DNA of 64,000 nt from contig JADHZB010000079.1 in assembly GCA_015657535.1 (NCBI GenBank), forward strand, positions 1 through 64,000. Direction: 5' to 3'. The DNA is from Nephromyces sp. MM_2019. Its lineage: Eukaryota > Apicomplexa > Aconoidasida > Nephromycida. A model generated the notes under the pieces. The model was not told the DNA's origin. It did no database searches and saw only the letters and a program-made list of their open reading frames with translations. Shown in pieces: positions 40,479 through 52,818 of the stretch (positions are counted from its first letter, which is position 1; each line of letters begins with the position of its first letter). Made by a program: the position numbers and the translations under genes.

Positions 40479-41017
40479 ATTTAACCTGGCAAAACAGAAA
40501 AATGAATCTTTCCAACAAAGCAAACAACCAAAAACTTCATATAAAATATTCCAAATAATATTAAATTATCAAAAGTTTACCAGCCAAAAGCTGTGCTATA
40601 TTTACATCCTGCGAATATCGTAAATGCTAGATATATTAGGAAGATTAGCATTAATACTCTATCAGTAAGCTAACATCTGCAGACGATCAAGTCACCATAT
40701 TCTAGAGCAAAAATTCATGAACTCAGAATGTACCACCGAAAGACTACTCCGAAGCTCACTCGTAAGCATCAGCAAAACAATTCATAGTCGATCAAAGATT
40801 CGTATAATCATCTCACTCAGAAGTCCTTGATGCATAGAAAATCTAGTATATAGCACACAGACGGTCATACCAATATGTAATAGGCTCTACGTGGAAATAT
40901 ACCGAGCAGCAGTTGTTTGACTAAGACGAGATATTAATGAAAAAAATACAAGGCCGTTGAAACTGTACTACCTAACCAATACGAATATATAAAAGCAAGC
41001 ACTTGTGCTATTAAGGA
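40479..41017. other. 540-base spacer, likely promoter of the acidic-protein gene
   Basis: AT-rich DNA between the stop of the unknown membrane protein gene and the ATG of the downstream minus-strand gene. No specific promoter motif is identifiable. Confidence 0.5.
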
Positions 41018-41914
41018 TTAAATATCGAACGCTTGAAAATTACAAGTGCAACCACTATCCCTATCCGGACCAATTAATTCCTTCCAATTTTCCACTAAAA
41101 CCCCGATCCGCACTAAGAATTTTACACATGCATAAAAGTATACTCTTTCATTACTGTAGTGCATATAACTGAGGGAGTAGCTACGATAACAGCACCTGAA
41201 CATCTATGGATCAAGCTATTAAAAAAATCGCATTCAACATTGTTCCAATTGATATTTGAAATTACAAACCAGCATAATATACAATACCATTGGCCCCAGT
41301 ATATCCCGTCCAACAGCGCAGAAGCAACTACATCTGGTATATGGCTTCGTAGGAACCAATTAAGGCATACCTTTGAACTCTTGATGTAAAGCACGCACGA
41401 GCTCAACCGAAGCGGGCATATTTTCCATGCAATACGCAAGCGCGTTCAAACCAGGAAATAAATACAAGAGGCAACCAAAGGTTACACTTACTACCGCCAA
41501 ATACACAAACTACTGTACGCATACGAACCTCATGGAGATTCCAATTTAACTAAAAACCTCAGCCTAACCCACAAGCAACAGAAGGATAAAATATTATCGA
41601 TGTACACAAACAACGGCATGCGCCACCATTATGCGGCTGAAGTCACAAACTCACCTATGCTCAGGAAGAGCAGCAATCTCAAAGTTAATGGAGCAAAAAA
41701 AACAGGTAAAGAACTTCCCACCCCCCCTAAACTCCTGACTATATAATGTGATAAAAAACCAGTTTCCTAAAACATGCGCAAGTGTCACGTCATATCTATA
41801 TACAAACTCTAAAAATAGCAAACGGATGAAGGCAAGAAAAGAGTACCATGGCATGAGCATGTTTAGCATTATTACAAATAAAGTTTCTGCAAAATTCCAA
41901 TCACAGCACATCCA
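41018..41914 (-). CDS. unknown membrane protein, C-terminal exons (5' end not found)
   Basis: Four minus-strand exons, 41914..41876, 41734..41655, 41490..41371 and 41094..41018, join in phase (2, 1, 1) and end at TAA. The joined product has about 104 residues. It reads GCAVIGILQKLY, then SLGGVGSSLPVFFAPLTLRL, then a strong transmembrane stretch (LLLFLSIVSVTFGCLLYLF) crossing a splice junction, then the soluble part NALAYCMENMPASVELVRAL and a tail with SGCTCNF. Donors gtgagt and gtatgc and acceptors ttttag and tagtcag are good; the acceptor ggcggtag is weaker. I do not recognise the family. A further exon upstream near 42010-42035 (reading LLCGFCG) would fit the phase but is too short to trust. 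No start codon was found. Confidence 0.55.
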
Positions 41915-42552
41915 CTAAACAGAAACACGGATTTTTGGAAAACTACGAAAGCAGCACTCTCCGGGGCATTCAATATGCAAACGCCTATATCTCCATACCT
42001 TCCGCAGAAACCGCACAATAATACTAGCTAATAAGTAAGACTTCAAGTTATGCTATCGAGAAACCTGCTGAAAATGGACTGCCTTTGTAACCCTTATGCG
42101 ATAGTCCACGAAATTCTGGTTTACAGCTCTACAAAGTTGAATTCGTGCGCATCTAATCTGCTGGACTTTGGGGCTTCGTGGTGCATAGCGTTTCTACACG
42201 CGTAAGTATCGAATGATGTATTAACTATGTTGTATACCGCCTTTCCGTGACAAGAAGAATCAACTTCGGTATGCGTTTGAGAGGCCTCCCGCTCCTCGCA
42301 CCTAGTTGTAGAAGGTAGGAACTGGGTTGATTAGCACGCAGTGAAACAGACTTCAGTGAACCCGTGTTACCATCTGTCGCGTGATAGGCGCATGCGTTCT
42401 ATAGATGCGTGCGTCCTATTACGTGCCAGCTGAATTAATCACCGAGATACCGGAAATAAAACGTTTGAGCCTACTGTTTAGTTGGTCCGTTTAACACCTA
42501 GGCGCTCTTTATACCTGCTCCACCGCCGTGTACACTTCATTTTGTTATCGCC

Positions 42553-42693
42553 GCTGCCATGTAAATGTGTTCTCAAAGCCTCTACAGTTTTCATATTTTC
42601 TTAAAGCCTTTAGCGTGTCCATGTTCTCTTAAGGCCACCACCGGGTCCATGTTGTTCTACAGCTATGGGCTAGTGCATGCTCTTCTCTTAAAT
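42553..42693. repeat. degenerate 28-bp minisatellite, about five units
   Basis: Units of 28 bases run head to tail: 42553-42580, 42581-42608, 42609-42636, 42637-42664 and a last longer one. They share a core like CCATGTTCTCTTAAGGCC and are roughly 60-75 percent alike by eye. The unit is not a multiple of three. Confidence 0.7.
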
Positions 42694-45102
42694 TCATAAG
42701 AATGACCATGGTGCGAGGATCTATGTGAGGCAAAGTTATGACTGTCGCCTGGTACAGCAAGTAGCAAGCAGCATGGGGTAGAAAGTATAGTGAGCAAGGC
42801 GATTTAGTAGGCATTATGCTAAGCGGGTTATTGCAGGGTGGCAACGATATCGATAGCTTCGCCAGTATGGGACTAAGAAGTGTATCTCATCTGGTACTGA
42901 ATTACATGGTGCCTGGAGGCTACAAACTTCATCATGACTACTCAAGCGGATGACGCGTTTGGCTCCTGAGGTGTGAAAATAGCACAGTAACAAGGTAAAG
43001 GCAAAATACTATTAAATTGATGGCGGAAAATGCAGCTAGTACTGAGAGAATAATTTTTCCTGGATACAAGCTCGACATGAGCCTTAGTTACCCTATTCAG
43101 GACTACACCGTTCTAAGGAAACTCCCTGCAAGATCTGCGTGAGTAACTTTTGCAGAACATGCCAGCTATTCTACTGAGAGTATTGGTTTCAAGCATTTTG
43201 TGAAAACTGTCTACACTACTATATTAATGGAAAAAAAGTGTCATTAAGATCTGAAGACCTCAGCGGTATATTCCGTGTGGCCGCCCTACGAAGGCATTTT
43301 CTTGGTACCGTATCTTTAGCGTTCTTTTCTTTCCGCACTAGTGAATACCGGCAGCTAATTCTATGTGTACTGGCATGCGTATGTTGATTATTATGCCTCA
43401 AAAGAGTTTGAACTAGGATTTAATGAAAGTTTTGAACTATTTAACTTCACCAAATAGCCGAAAAATGCTCTATGCTCGTTTCTCTCAATGGCCATGAAGA
43501 AAGCCAGCCTTGCTCCCGAATGATACGGTGCGTAGCAATTCGTTCTACCCCCAGTAAAAATTATGGCTGGAACTTTAGAAGCCTGCTTCTCGTGGCTAGG
43601 AGGAGTATCAAAATGAGCGTGCTGAAAATTTCATTGAAATAATCGCTCGCAGTTGCTACATGCAGCAGTTCTTAACCTCTGATTTCTCCCATACTAAAAA
43701 TAAAAAGCTACCCCAATGTAGTTTCTATTGGATTCATCGCATTAATTTGTATTAATGTTATAAATAATGTTATGTGATTGATCATAGGGAAAAAAGGTAA
43801 ACATTACGGGGCGCCATTAAAACCCTGATTAAAAGCCTTTTGATGCCATCATCGCCAGAATATGAAGGAATATTCCTGCTTCTCACGTCTAGTAATGCGT
43901 TTATCTTTTTATACTCTTGCACGAAAAAGATTATGCCTCCTCTGCGAACGTGTGTTTAAGCCAGGATTGTCTTCCAGCAGCACCATCTACATGCCGGGTT
44001 GTATCCCGATTCAGGTCTACCTCCGATTCTTTTTGCTCCTGAAATATAATTTTGCACTAGCTTTGTAGAAATGGCGTTAACTGTGCTGTGGCGGGTGGAT
44101 TTTCCTCACTGGCACATCAGCGTATCTATCCTTAGAAAGAAGCTAACAATATGAACACTCAACGGTAAGCATCATATTTCAAGTGAAGCAAGTTCATTCA
44201 ACGTAAAACAAATTTTACACGTTCCATCATTATTTATACCCAAAAAAAAAGATTTCATGACACTGCTGCTGCAATGTATCTATACACATTAAGCAGGAAG
44301 TTCGTTGACCTAGCAATGTCACGAAGTTCGAGCAGCATTAACAAAAGATGCTGTCGGTCGCTCCGACAGAATGTAGTACTTGCAATAATCAATAATGACA
44401 TAGTAGACACCAATATGTGCTACATTAGCTTGCGTCAAAGTATAAAAAGTCTTTTTAACACGGCAGTCAAATACAATAAGGTCTACCAATACATAAATTG
44501 CTCCTTTATATTGCTAAGATAATTCGAAAGAGGAAGACCTTAGCAAAAGAAAGACGTGTAATCCCGTGTACTTTCAATGTATTATAAGCACACAAAGATG
44601 CTCGAGAATCCAATCCTAAGCAAGCAAGAAACGCAACCACAAAATCACATTTCTTGATTCAGACCACACAACTTTAAAAAAAGTCGCTACTTCTATACCG
44701 CTATGTTACCCGGCTTAGATGCATAAATACACGAAATTTAAGGCTTAAAGGTGGTTAAATGAGTTATGTTAAAAAGCTCATCACGGCAAGAATGAAAGCA
44801 TGGAGCTTTTCTAAACTCGGGCAGCCTTTAGTGCTTGTGAAGCAGGTGATGAATACACTCAAGATAAAGCAAGCTATTGAATCAATGTAGCATTATATCT
44901 ATTTCACTTACTCTATTTGTAGAGATTTCTAATATCAAGATTAAACGGAGCAAAGCCATCTTGAAAAAAAATACATTACTGACAGTAAAATTAATGGTTA
45001 CTCTTAGGATATGGCAAATATTATATTGTTACGAGTGAAGCAATTGCAATATTATTCACTGAGTGTTTTATTTTATGTAGGCGTCATGATCGACGAGGCA
45101 GG

Positions 45103-45495
45103 TCACCTAAGGAAGAGCTCATTGCTACATTTGTAAGCTATTTGAATGATTGAAGGTGGTTGGAATAAAGTGTAACCAGCTAAAGCATCAAAAAGGCTAG
45201 GTAATACAGAACCTGCACGGTTGTTGACCTCGCGTGCCACTTGCTGCAGTTTTCTGACAATTTTTTTAGGCAATGTTACTAAATTGTGAGACATCAACCT
45301 TTAAGCTCCTCTTGCGAGCTCATAACCTGCATGCTGTCCTAGGGCCGTAGGAGTCTCTAAAGTCTCTTCAGACAAGTGGCATGGGGATGAGACACTGAAC
45401 TCATAAATGAAATTTAGTATATTCACACTTCTCGTATCCCTTAGTTTCGCTGAAAAAAAATAAAATCCTCGCCATGGTTTACACCCCATATTCAT
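45103..45495 (-). pseudogene. 130-codon open frame broken by one in-frame TAA
   Basis: Two adjacent minus-strand open frames, 45495..45301 and 45297..45103, lie in the same frame and are parted only by TAA at 45303..45301 plus one codon. Protein-like sequence occurs on both sides: LSEETLETPTALGQHAGYEL before the stop and KKIVRKLQQVAREVNNRAGS then VLPSLFDALAGYTLFQPPSI after it. An acceptor-like ttcag lies near 45399 and a donor-like cttag|gtgacc near 45105. It may be a decayed exon, or the two halves may be exons in other frames. No family is recognised. Confidence 0.3.
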
Positions 45496-46767
45496 GGCGT
45501 ATTATTGATGAAAGTTCATATAATTTATCGCTTGACAGTGGTGCACAATGAGCATAATTGGAAACAACTGCTATTATATTGTGCTTTTTGACGTGAAATA
45601 GGCTAAAGGTCTCCTACCAGGTCTTTACTAAACCCTTCCTAGCATTGAGGACATTACGTCGTGTCATAGAAGTTAGTTCAAGCTGACCTTCCATTAACGA
45701 CAGATTGCGTAAAGTGCAGAGGATATGAGTCAGACGCATAGCGCTTCAAAATAAAGCTGAGCAAATCAATATTTTGTTTGAATGCAATCAATTACACGTG
45801 ATATGGTCAGGCTTAGTAATAAGATATCTTAAACTTGCCATCATTGGTGAACCTGTATCGAAGCACAAGTATCAACGTGTAGCAACTGGTTAACATGGTG
45901 AGTTATATGGCCATTAAACTGGAAAAAATACTTTGTGTTTGCACCCTTAGGAAAATCCATTGTACTCGTTATTGTGAGCCGCCCTTTTTGTTGCCTGCTA
46001 TCTGACTCAGCAGCTACCCTCGGGTTGACTGGAAACTATGTACATATACGAAGTCATGGCATAAATTCAATTACATAAGCAAGTGTACCATGGGTATAGA
46101 ATTACTCCACAAAGAACAGCTGTGAGCTGTAAAAAAATTCATCGGGCACAGCTTTTTATTTGCATATCTGAGTGTAGTTTTTGATTAGGCATTCTATATA
46201 AACATAACGGTTGAGCGCGACGAAGTATCATTAAATCTCTCAGTAGCACTAACAAGTACAAGGGGGGTATTGTATATCGATAGAAGCGCACTTATCATTA
46301 TCATTAGATGAAAGTGATATTGTACATCCAGATGATAGAGTTCGTAATACGTATAAACACACTTTACTCAGCACGCACCACAATGGTGCTATTCGCAGCA
46401 AGTCTAAATACCTGCAGTGTAGCTTTCCAAGGATAGACGTACCGAATTATGCTTATTACTCAAGGCATATAGGCCGCTGCTACCTTTTAAGTGGCTAGAG
46501 CACAGTAGTCTATCATCTGCGACGGTAAAAAGCTAATGCTCTGATAAAATTATTACTTGTTTGCCTTGGAATTGAACGAAGTCTTCAGTATAATTTCACC
46601 GCGGTAAATCTTAGCGAACGAAAGAAACCGAGAGGCAAATAAGGGGGGTGTCTTTCAATCAAGTAACTCCACAGGATGTAGCATCTAATAATATTTACAG
46701 GAGACCAGATCATCGCAGGTTGGCATCTATCTAAACACATGAACTACCATTTGGTTCAAAGCCGAAT

Positions 46768-46808
46768 TTTTTTTATTCGAGCTGCAAGTTGCAGCTTGAA
46801 TAAAAAAA
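46768..46808. repeat. 20-bp near-perfect inverted repeat
   Basis: Arms 46768-46787 and 46789-46808 pair over 20 bases with one G-T mismatch around a single central base. The outer part is T7/A7 and the inner part is AGCTGCAA/TTGCAGCT. Confidence 0.85.
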
Positions 46809-47478
46809 GAATAACCCCGTGATTGCACCGTGCCCTCCTGTTTTGATCAGTAGAGGGACAACATGCAACTTGAAGTTTCCACAGGGTATCTCTCCTCCGT
46901 TCTGGTGGTTCATTCTGTTTTCTAATGCTCCCAGACATACAGATAACAGTAGCACTGAAGCAGAGCACAGCCGTAAGGGAACTACGCTTTTAAGAAATAA
47001 CTTGAAGACAATAAATTATATGGAGCAACGATTAACGGGGCGACTGAGCTGAAGTTCATTCTACTCGAGCAGAGGTAATAACACGAAATGCTACGGTATA
47101 CGGGTTTGCATAGTAGAATGCCGGCGAGTAGCCGAACCTGTTGAAAGCTAGAGATACGAGAAAATGTCTAGATTAAAGAAATCCTCCTAGCAGAAAAGCA
47201 TCAACTATCCGTTCAAGGCAACTGGTATTTTATAAGACTAGAATAATATGTTCACTTATTTGTATATAGGTGAGCACCTTTTCAGGCCAATTTTATTTGT
47301 CATGGAGATTCTGCTCGCGAACCCAATGCTAGCCTGGTCACGAAGTAAATAATAGCCAAGATTGCCTCAAAATGACACTATCACAGAGCACATCTGAAAA
47401 GCAAACAATATTTGGAGTTTATAATCGCTCTTCCAGATACAATGCAGACTAAATCCGACGAAATAATAGGAAAATCTT

Positions 47479-50400
47479 TTGCAAAGCGTGTCCAGATTGA
47501 CAAAAGAATTTGATATTCAAACTCAAGCGCTACAATCAACGGATTTCCAACAATTGGACGTTGTACCAATGCAAGGCTGCCCTAACTATCTGTGCTCCTC
47601 AAGCATAAATTTGCGTGTAATAGCGTATAAATTGTTTGCTAGTTCGTCATGCAAGACTACAGAGCTGCATTTGTTCCAAAAAAAAATTAAGTGCTGCTTT
47701 GCAAAGCTGATTGCATTACCGCGTCCAATATTCTTCCTGAAAGTTTCACATTGCGCACTAACGAAAAAAACAGCACACGAACATGCACAAGTATCTTAGC
47801 ACACTTCCAAAGCCCCAAATAAGCAGAAAGGTTTAAGTGCACGTTTCTTGTTGCTGTAAAAAATTGTTAATATCGATGAAATAGTGCCCTCATTGACGAA
47901 TTCAGGTATTATTCCACTAATTTTCTTAGGTAGCGATTCTACCAAATCGACTGGGCCTTGAGGAATTAATTTAACTTGCGTTTTGCACACAAGTCTTCGC
48001 AGCCGAAGAAAATTTTGCAACGGCAATATAGCATTGTAAACAAAGTAAAAAAAATAATTTCAGATTCCTTTTTTCATACTAAAAAACTATATAATCAGAA
48101 GAATCTCAAGATGCTCCTAGAATTTCCCCAGGCTGAACTGAAGTTTGAAGCCCTATGTTCTGGGAGCTCAGCACACCCATATGTTACCACTCTTACTTTA
48201 TTAGGCTTCATATCGCACAGATTTATTGCACCTTTATACGTAATGGCCCTGTGTGCCGTTTTGAACTTTCTCACTATAAAGCAGCTGGAGCAAAACCTTG
48301 TGCTCATCTACGATATAACACAAGCGCACAGCTTTAAGAAGCACCTTGTGGATTTCAAAAAATTTAATAGATGGTTCTCATCGTCAAAAAATTAGATGTT
48401 GAGAAAAATACATTGAATTGCATCTGTGGAAAAAACATTACCAAATAACTTAGACACCAAACACCAAATTTTGGAGTTATCTAGTAATCTTCAAATTCTT
48501 TCTGCCTCATGTGTTATCACTAAAGTATACACGTCACTGTCTAAGCAATTCGTATGAAAGTAAATAATTTTTTAAGGCTCTACAAGACTTAAAAGCCACG
48601 CAAAGCCATCATAACTATTAATTTATAAAGCTTCCTTTGCAATTACTGTTTATACACGTACTACGCTTCCTAGCAGATTAAACTGGTCGCTACAGGGAAA
48701 TACATAATTTCGGGTAAGTCCGGAGCGGGTCCACATCAAGACATTTATAATTACGGCACGCACACAAAAGTATTGCAAATAGCTACTGGACCGATATAAA
48801 GGGTTGGTTGCTAATCAACACTCCATTCACTGCCAAAAATAATTGAGGTGAATGATCAATATTTAAAATTAACGACAATTATATGCCTGATTTCTGCATG
48901 CTAATTTTTATTGAACGTGGCAAAAAAGGCAATTTCTACACCTACGCCTTAGGGTAGTTAGTCTTGCTGGTTGCCTGCGGCTATGCAAGGGAATCAGGGC
49001 CTACAACGCGAGTAATACAAAAAAAAGATTAAGAATAATGAGTACACAGCTTATTGTTTTATTGCGCAGAATTTAGTATGATTTAAAATATCAAAGTGAT
49101 ATCTCCACAGAAAAGCAATCACAATGAAAAAATCATGTGATTTTCGCAGAACTAATAGCGAGAATTTATCAAGCTCTCACCGTATTCCCCTCCGCAAGAG
49201 TTACTGAAATTGAAACCATGTCTCCTGACTCAACTACACTCTTGGAAGCATCAAATTTGGTTGCATCGGAGCGAAATAAGCGCTTATGCCATTTAACAGG
49301 TATTGGATCTAATTTCCGACCCTCCGCACTTTCTCTTCTGCATCACAAAACGGGTAAACAAAAATTTCAGACTAAGCACGCAACAGAATTAAAAGGGCAA
49401 AATTTGAACCAAAGTGCCGCATCATTACCTCAAGAAGTGAAGAAAGTACAGTTTTGCAAGCGAAAGCTATCTATTGATGCTATTAGAATGCTCTTAGTCG
49501 CTTCTTGTACAAGCAGTTCTTTTGCTAATAAATCTTTCTGGTTCCTAAAAATAATTGAATTGCTCAAGTGCTTTCTTATATGGCTTCAAACCTCAACGCC
49601 GGATGATGCCGTTATTGAAGCCACAAGACAGCGAGGCAAAGGCAAGTTGTGGCTAAGTGTGCAATCGCAGCAACACTGAGGTACCCCTAAAAGATGAAAA
49701 ATCGATTACGGATACTTGACTAAAACAAGCAAGCGAGGAAGATAATCATCAAGGTTTCCTACAGAGCTAGTGAAATCTTCATTTAACCAAAAGGAGTTTC
49801 TACATACCAAAAAACAGCTGATAAACTTGCTGGAGAGTCTAAAATCCTACACAAAAAAGAGATTACTATTTGACAGCCAGTCACTGCATAGGCATAGCGG
49901 CATAGAAAGTTATATACTAAAAGTATTATTATTACAAGATAATTCGTGCGCTGCATAAGAGGAATAATAGTAGGTAGGCTTAGGAAGCTAAGCATAATTT
50001 TCCCTGATATCGATTTTTTCAATTAAAATTGTTGCAGCCCTATGGAAAGGTTTCGATATACGGCGATATAGCAGAAATAAACGCTACAGAACAAATCCTT
50101 ATGGCTGAAGATAGTATGTATCCCGAAACATCGATAAAAAACAGCGTCACTATAAAGATTATACGCCACACCCTTGCCACACCAAACTTCATTCTGCCAA
50201 GCCTAGCTACCATGAACCTTAAACCCTGAAAGGTTCCGGTTTAACTATGAGCCTAAATGAAGCCACTGGATAATGAATAACAGCCTGATTACCAAAAAGG
50301 GGCCAAGCTTTGTTCTCTTCATTTTCAGGCTTTTTTCAGTGTAAATTTGAGGTTTTTTCCCAAATTTTCGTTTGATGCTTTTCTTCATTGTTGCAGATCA

Positions 50401-50657
50401 ATATCTCATAAAAAAAATTCTTTTTCAGCAGCTAAACTTTCATTAGGAAATTCAGTTTATAAATTTTGATCTCGAGAATCAAACAGGTGGTAATCGCCAT
50501 AAACTTTGGCCTTGTTGCTAAGCAGCTGAACATCTCTTGTAAAGAAAAAACTTCACGGAAGCTAGGATATCATAATGAACTGTATGAGCAGCCAAGTAAT
50601 CTAGAAAAATACTTTTATGCTATAATTAGATTAAGACTTGAAATTGTGAAGAACTAG
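47479..50657 (+). CDS. unknown multi-exon protein gene (boundaries provisional)
   Basis: Several plus-strand blocks have balanced amino-acid composition and long open frames in otherwise closed DNA: 47479..47790, 48003..48395, 49150..49656, 49765..49922, 50038..50229 and about 50487..50657. Good links: 47790|gtatct to ttcgcag|48003 (phase 0), 49656|gtgtgc to cctacag|49765 (phase 1), and 49922|gtatta to gttgcag|50038 (phase 0). The link from the second to the third block is unresolved; a small exon may be missing between 48395 and 49150. Block 2 holds a membrane-like stretch (TTLTLLGFISHRFIAPLYVM then ALCAVLNFLT) after a basic helix. Block 3, about 170 codons, is Ser/Lys-rich and ends with KSFWFLKIIELLKCFLIWLQ. 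I could not name the family. The gene would end about 100 bases from the convergent coiled-coil gene. Confidence 0.5.
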
Positions 50658-50758
50658 TAATAGCGATACTCCTTAGTGTCAGTTACGGTGCGAAAATCGC
50701 GAGTTCTAACGCAAAAAGAAGCTGTTTACACCATATTTTCAGCTAGTAGAATGAAGAG

Positions 50759-52818
50759 CTACCGATTTTTCTGAGCAGCTTCCATAGATGTGCAGCGTGC
50801 TATTAGTCCTTCCACTTGTAGCTTCATTGAATTAATAGTTTCCGCTTGATCCTGCATCATAAAAAACACCAAAATCGTCAAGCATGCGAAAGTAAACAGA
50901 AAAACTGGCGGCTTCATTTTTCGGTCAGATATGCATACTATAAGTCGCAAAACTGAGATATGAAAAATTTGATGAAATATCAGGTAAGTGCGAAAAAAAC
51001 AACTTTTTTCCTGCAATAATAGGACCTCCAAAATGCAACGAAAGTTTCAAATTTGTGATACTAATATTACCCTCTATTTGCTTTTTAAAAAATTACTTAC
51101 AGATTTATTTAGCATGCTAAAATCAATAAGCAAAGCATAAAAGCAATTAAGGAAAAAAAAGAATGTGAATAGAGACAACAGTCATAAAAATGAGAGGAAA
51201 AAGAAGAAAAATTGACAAAATTTTCTTAAAGATAAAAATATCAACACAAAAATTAAGTTAGTACTTTCACTATATTCAATAGTTTATCTCAAAGATTTTC
51301 ATACGCTAATCCACAGGACATGCCAATTTCACACTATATAGTTTATTCCATTACTAGCTATAGCACACTTTCAAGAGACATGCACACACACAAGGATTTA
51401 TGGGTATAATGAGCACACAGCAAGCAACATTACACACATTGTTAATTATTCAAGCCAAAAATTAAAAAAAGGAATTACGTTATTAATCTGTAAGAGATAG
51501 CTGTAGCCGTCACAGTATTCTTGCAGTTGTTGTTTTTCCTGATTAGATGCAGAAAGCTGCTTTCTTAAGCTGTTAATCTCATCAGTTTTTCGTTTAACAT
51601 CCTCTTGCTGATATCTAATCTCAGCCGTCCTAGAAGCATACACATATTACTGGTTAACTTAAAATTTTCTGGCACTTTCTGCGCCATTTCAAACTTTTTT
51701 ATTTCAGTAAAACAACAATCTATTTGCAAAAACTCGTATAAAAGAGAAAATTGTAGAGGAAATTTCAATTTTTTTCTACAACATTTGGAAGGTATAAAAT
51801 TCAAAGTTGTTTTACAGGAGAAAATCATTACTGACCGCACTGCGCCAATTTCCGAGGCAGGTTGAAGTATGAAAACCTCCCCAAAACACACCTTTACCCA
51901 AAAGTGATTGAAGAAAAGGAAATGCATCACTTATTTCTTCTTTAAATACTTGCTTTCCAAAAAATCTTCATTTAGGATTCCAGTCAGAAGCAAAAACCAA
52001 GAAACTTACAATTTCTCAACCTTTAAGTTAGCCGCCTGATGCTTTTGAATCAGACTTTTGACGCCTTGATCAGTTTGCCACATCATGTCTTCGAACGAGT
52101 CGTCACTAAAAGAATTAAATGCGCTATCGGCATCACTTCATTGCTTAAAAAATCATCAAAAATTTTGCACTCAAACGGTAAAAGAAGCTCTGAAAATTCC
52201 AGCATTGAACCAAGAAAAATTTAAAAGCATTTAGCATTAAACAAATAAGGGGGGATGATTATATACAATAAATAATAAGGGAGAACAGACTGATGTTCTT
52301 TTTTCCTGAGCTCTAGTTTTATACTAAACTTCACTTTTTTCCAAAATAAAAGCTACTATTTCCAAAAAAGTTATTATAAAGAGAAAAGAAGAGAGAATCA
52401 CAAATTAGCGGGAAAATGAAAAAAAAAACAAAAAGAATCACAAAGTAGCAGCAAAAAGCACATTTTTCAAACAAAATAAATTCGATGAAAGTTAACACAC
52501 TCAAAGAGAAATCAAAAGACACACGTATAATAGCCTGCCAGTAGCAACCTACTTTATTCTAGGAACTAATTTCTCCGCAATTAGCTCCCCTTCAAGTGCC
52601 AAGAGAAAAGCTTTAAAAGTACCTATCATGGACACGTGCTCCTCCAGTGCTTTTTTAAGATCACTATTCATCTGGTTCTTTACGTCTGAAGAAGGAAAAC
52701 TATTCCTATACTAATAAATCTGTGTATAATGGATGATTTTAGAATTACCTGAACCTTTTATATCGATGAACAGAAACATCTTTGTTTTTTCGCTTTTAAC
52801 TGTTTTTTGTCCACTCAT
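50759..52818 (-). CDS. small coiled-coil protein, unknown
   Basis: Five exons, 52818..52749, 52685..52553, 52135..52010, 51629..51479 and 50851..50759, join in phase (1, 2, 2, 0) from ATG to TAG, giving 190 residues. Seen: a short basic N-terminus (MSGQKTVKSEKTK), a helical segment (DVKNQMNSDLKKALEEHVSM then FLLALEGELIAEKL), a short acidic linker (DADSAFNSFSDDSFEDMMWQ), then a long heptad-rich helix (KTDEINSLRKQLSASNQEKQ then QLQEYCDGYSYLLQ) and a last helix (SMKLQVEGLIARC). Donors gtaagt and gtaattct and acceptors cttcttcag, cttctag and gatgcag are sound. The acceptor before exon 3 (caatgaag) is the weakest. Size and architecture recall small coiled-coil subunits of kinetochore, IFT or tethering complexes, but no signature allows a name. 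Confidence 0.75.

Larger units (their letters stand above)
41915..47478. other. 5.6 kb without a confirmed gene
   Basis: Composition is mixed and less A-rich than the flanks. It contains a 28-base minisatellite (42553-42693), a broken minus-strand ORF (45495..45103) and a hairpin (46768-46808), listed separately. Short plus-strand frames at 43862..44068 and 44274..44522 are open but unrecognised. Confidence 0.45.

Noticed and set aside
47783..48310. Minus-strand frames opposite the unknown plus-strand gene.
   Set aside because: The plus-strand frames are longer and splice-linked; the minus frames look like antisense shadows, though strand-specific RNA would settle it.
47479..50657. Unknown plus-strand gene considered as a PEX16 peroxin.
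   Set aside because: Only a loose hydrophobic stretch and LQTS-like residues agree; the N- and C-terminal blocks do not match.
52130..52230. Apparent frameshift in the coiled-coil gene, since a frame reading LLLPFECKIFDDFLSNE ends just before exon 3.
   Set aside because: An intron from 52552 to 52136 keeps phase with no frameshift, so that stretch is better treated as intron.
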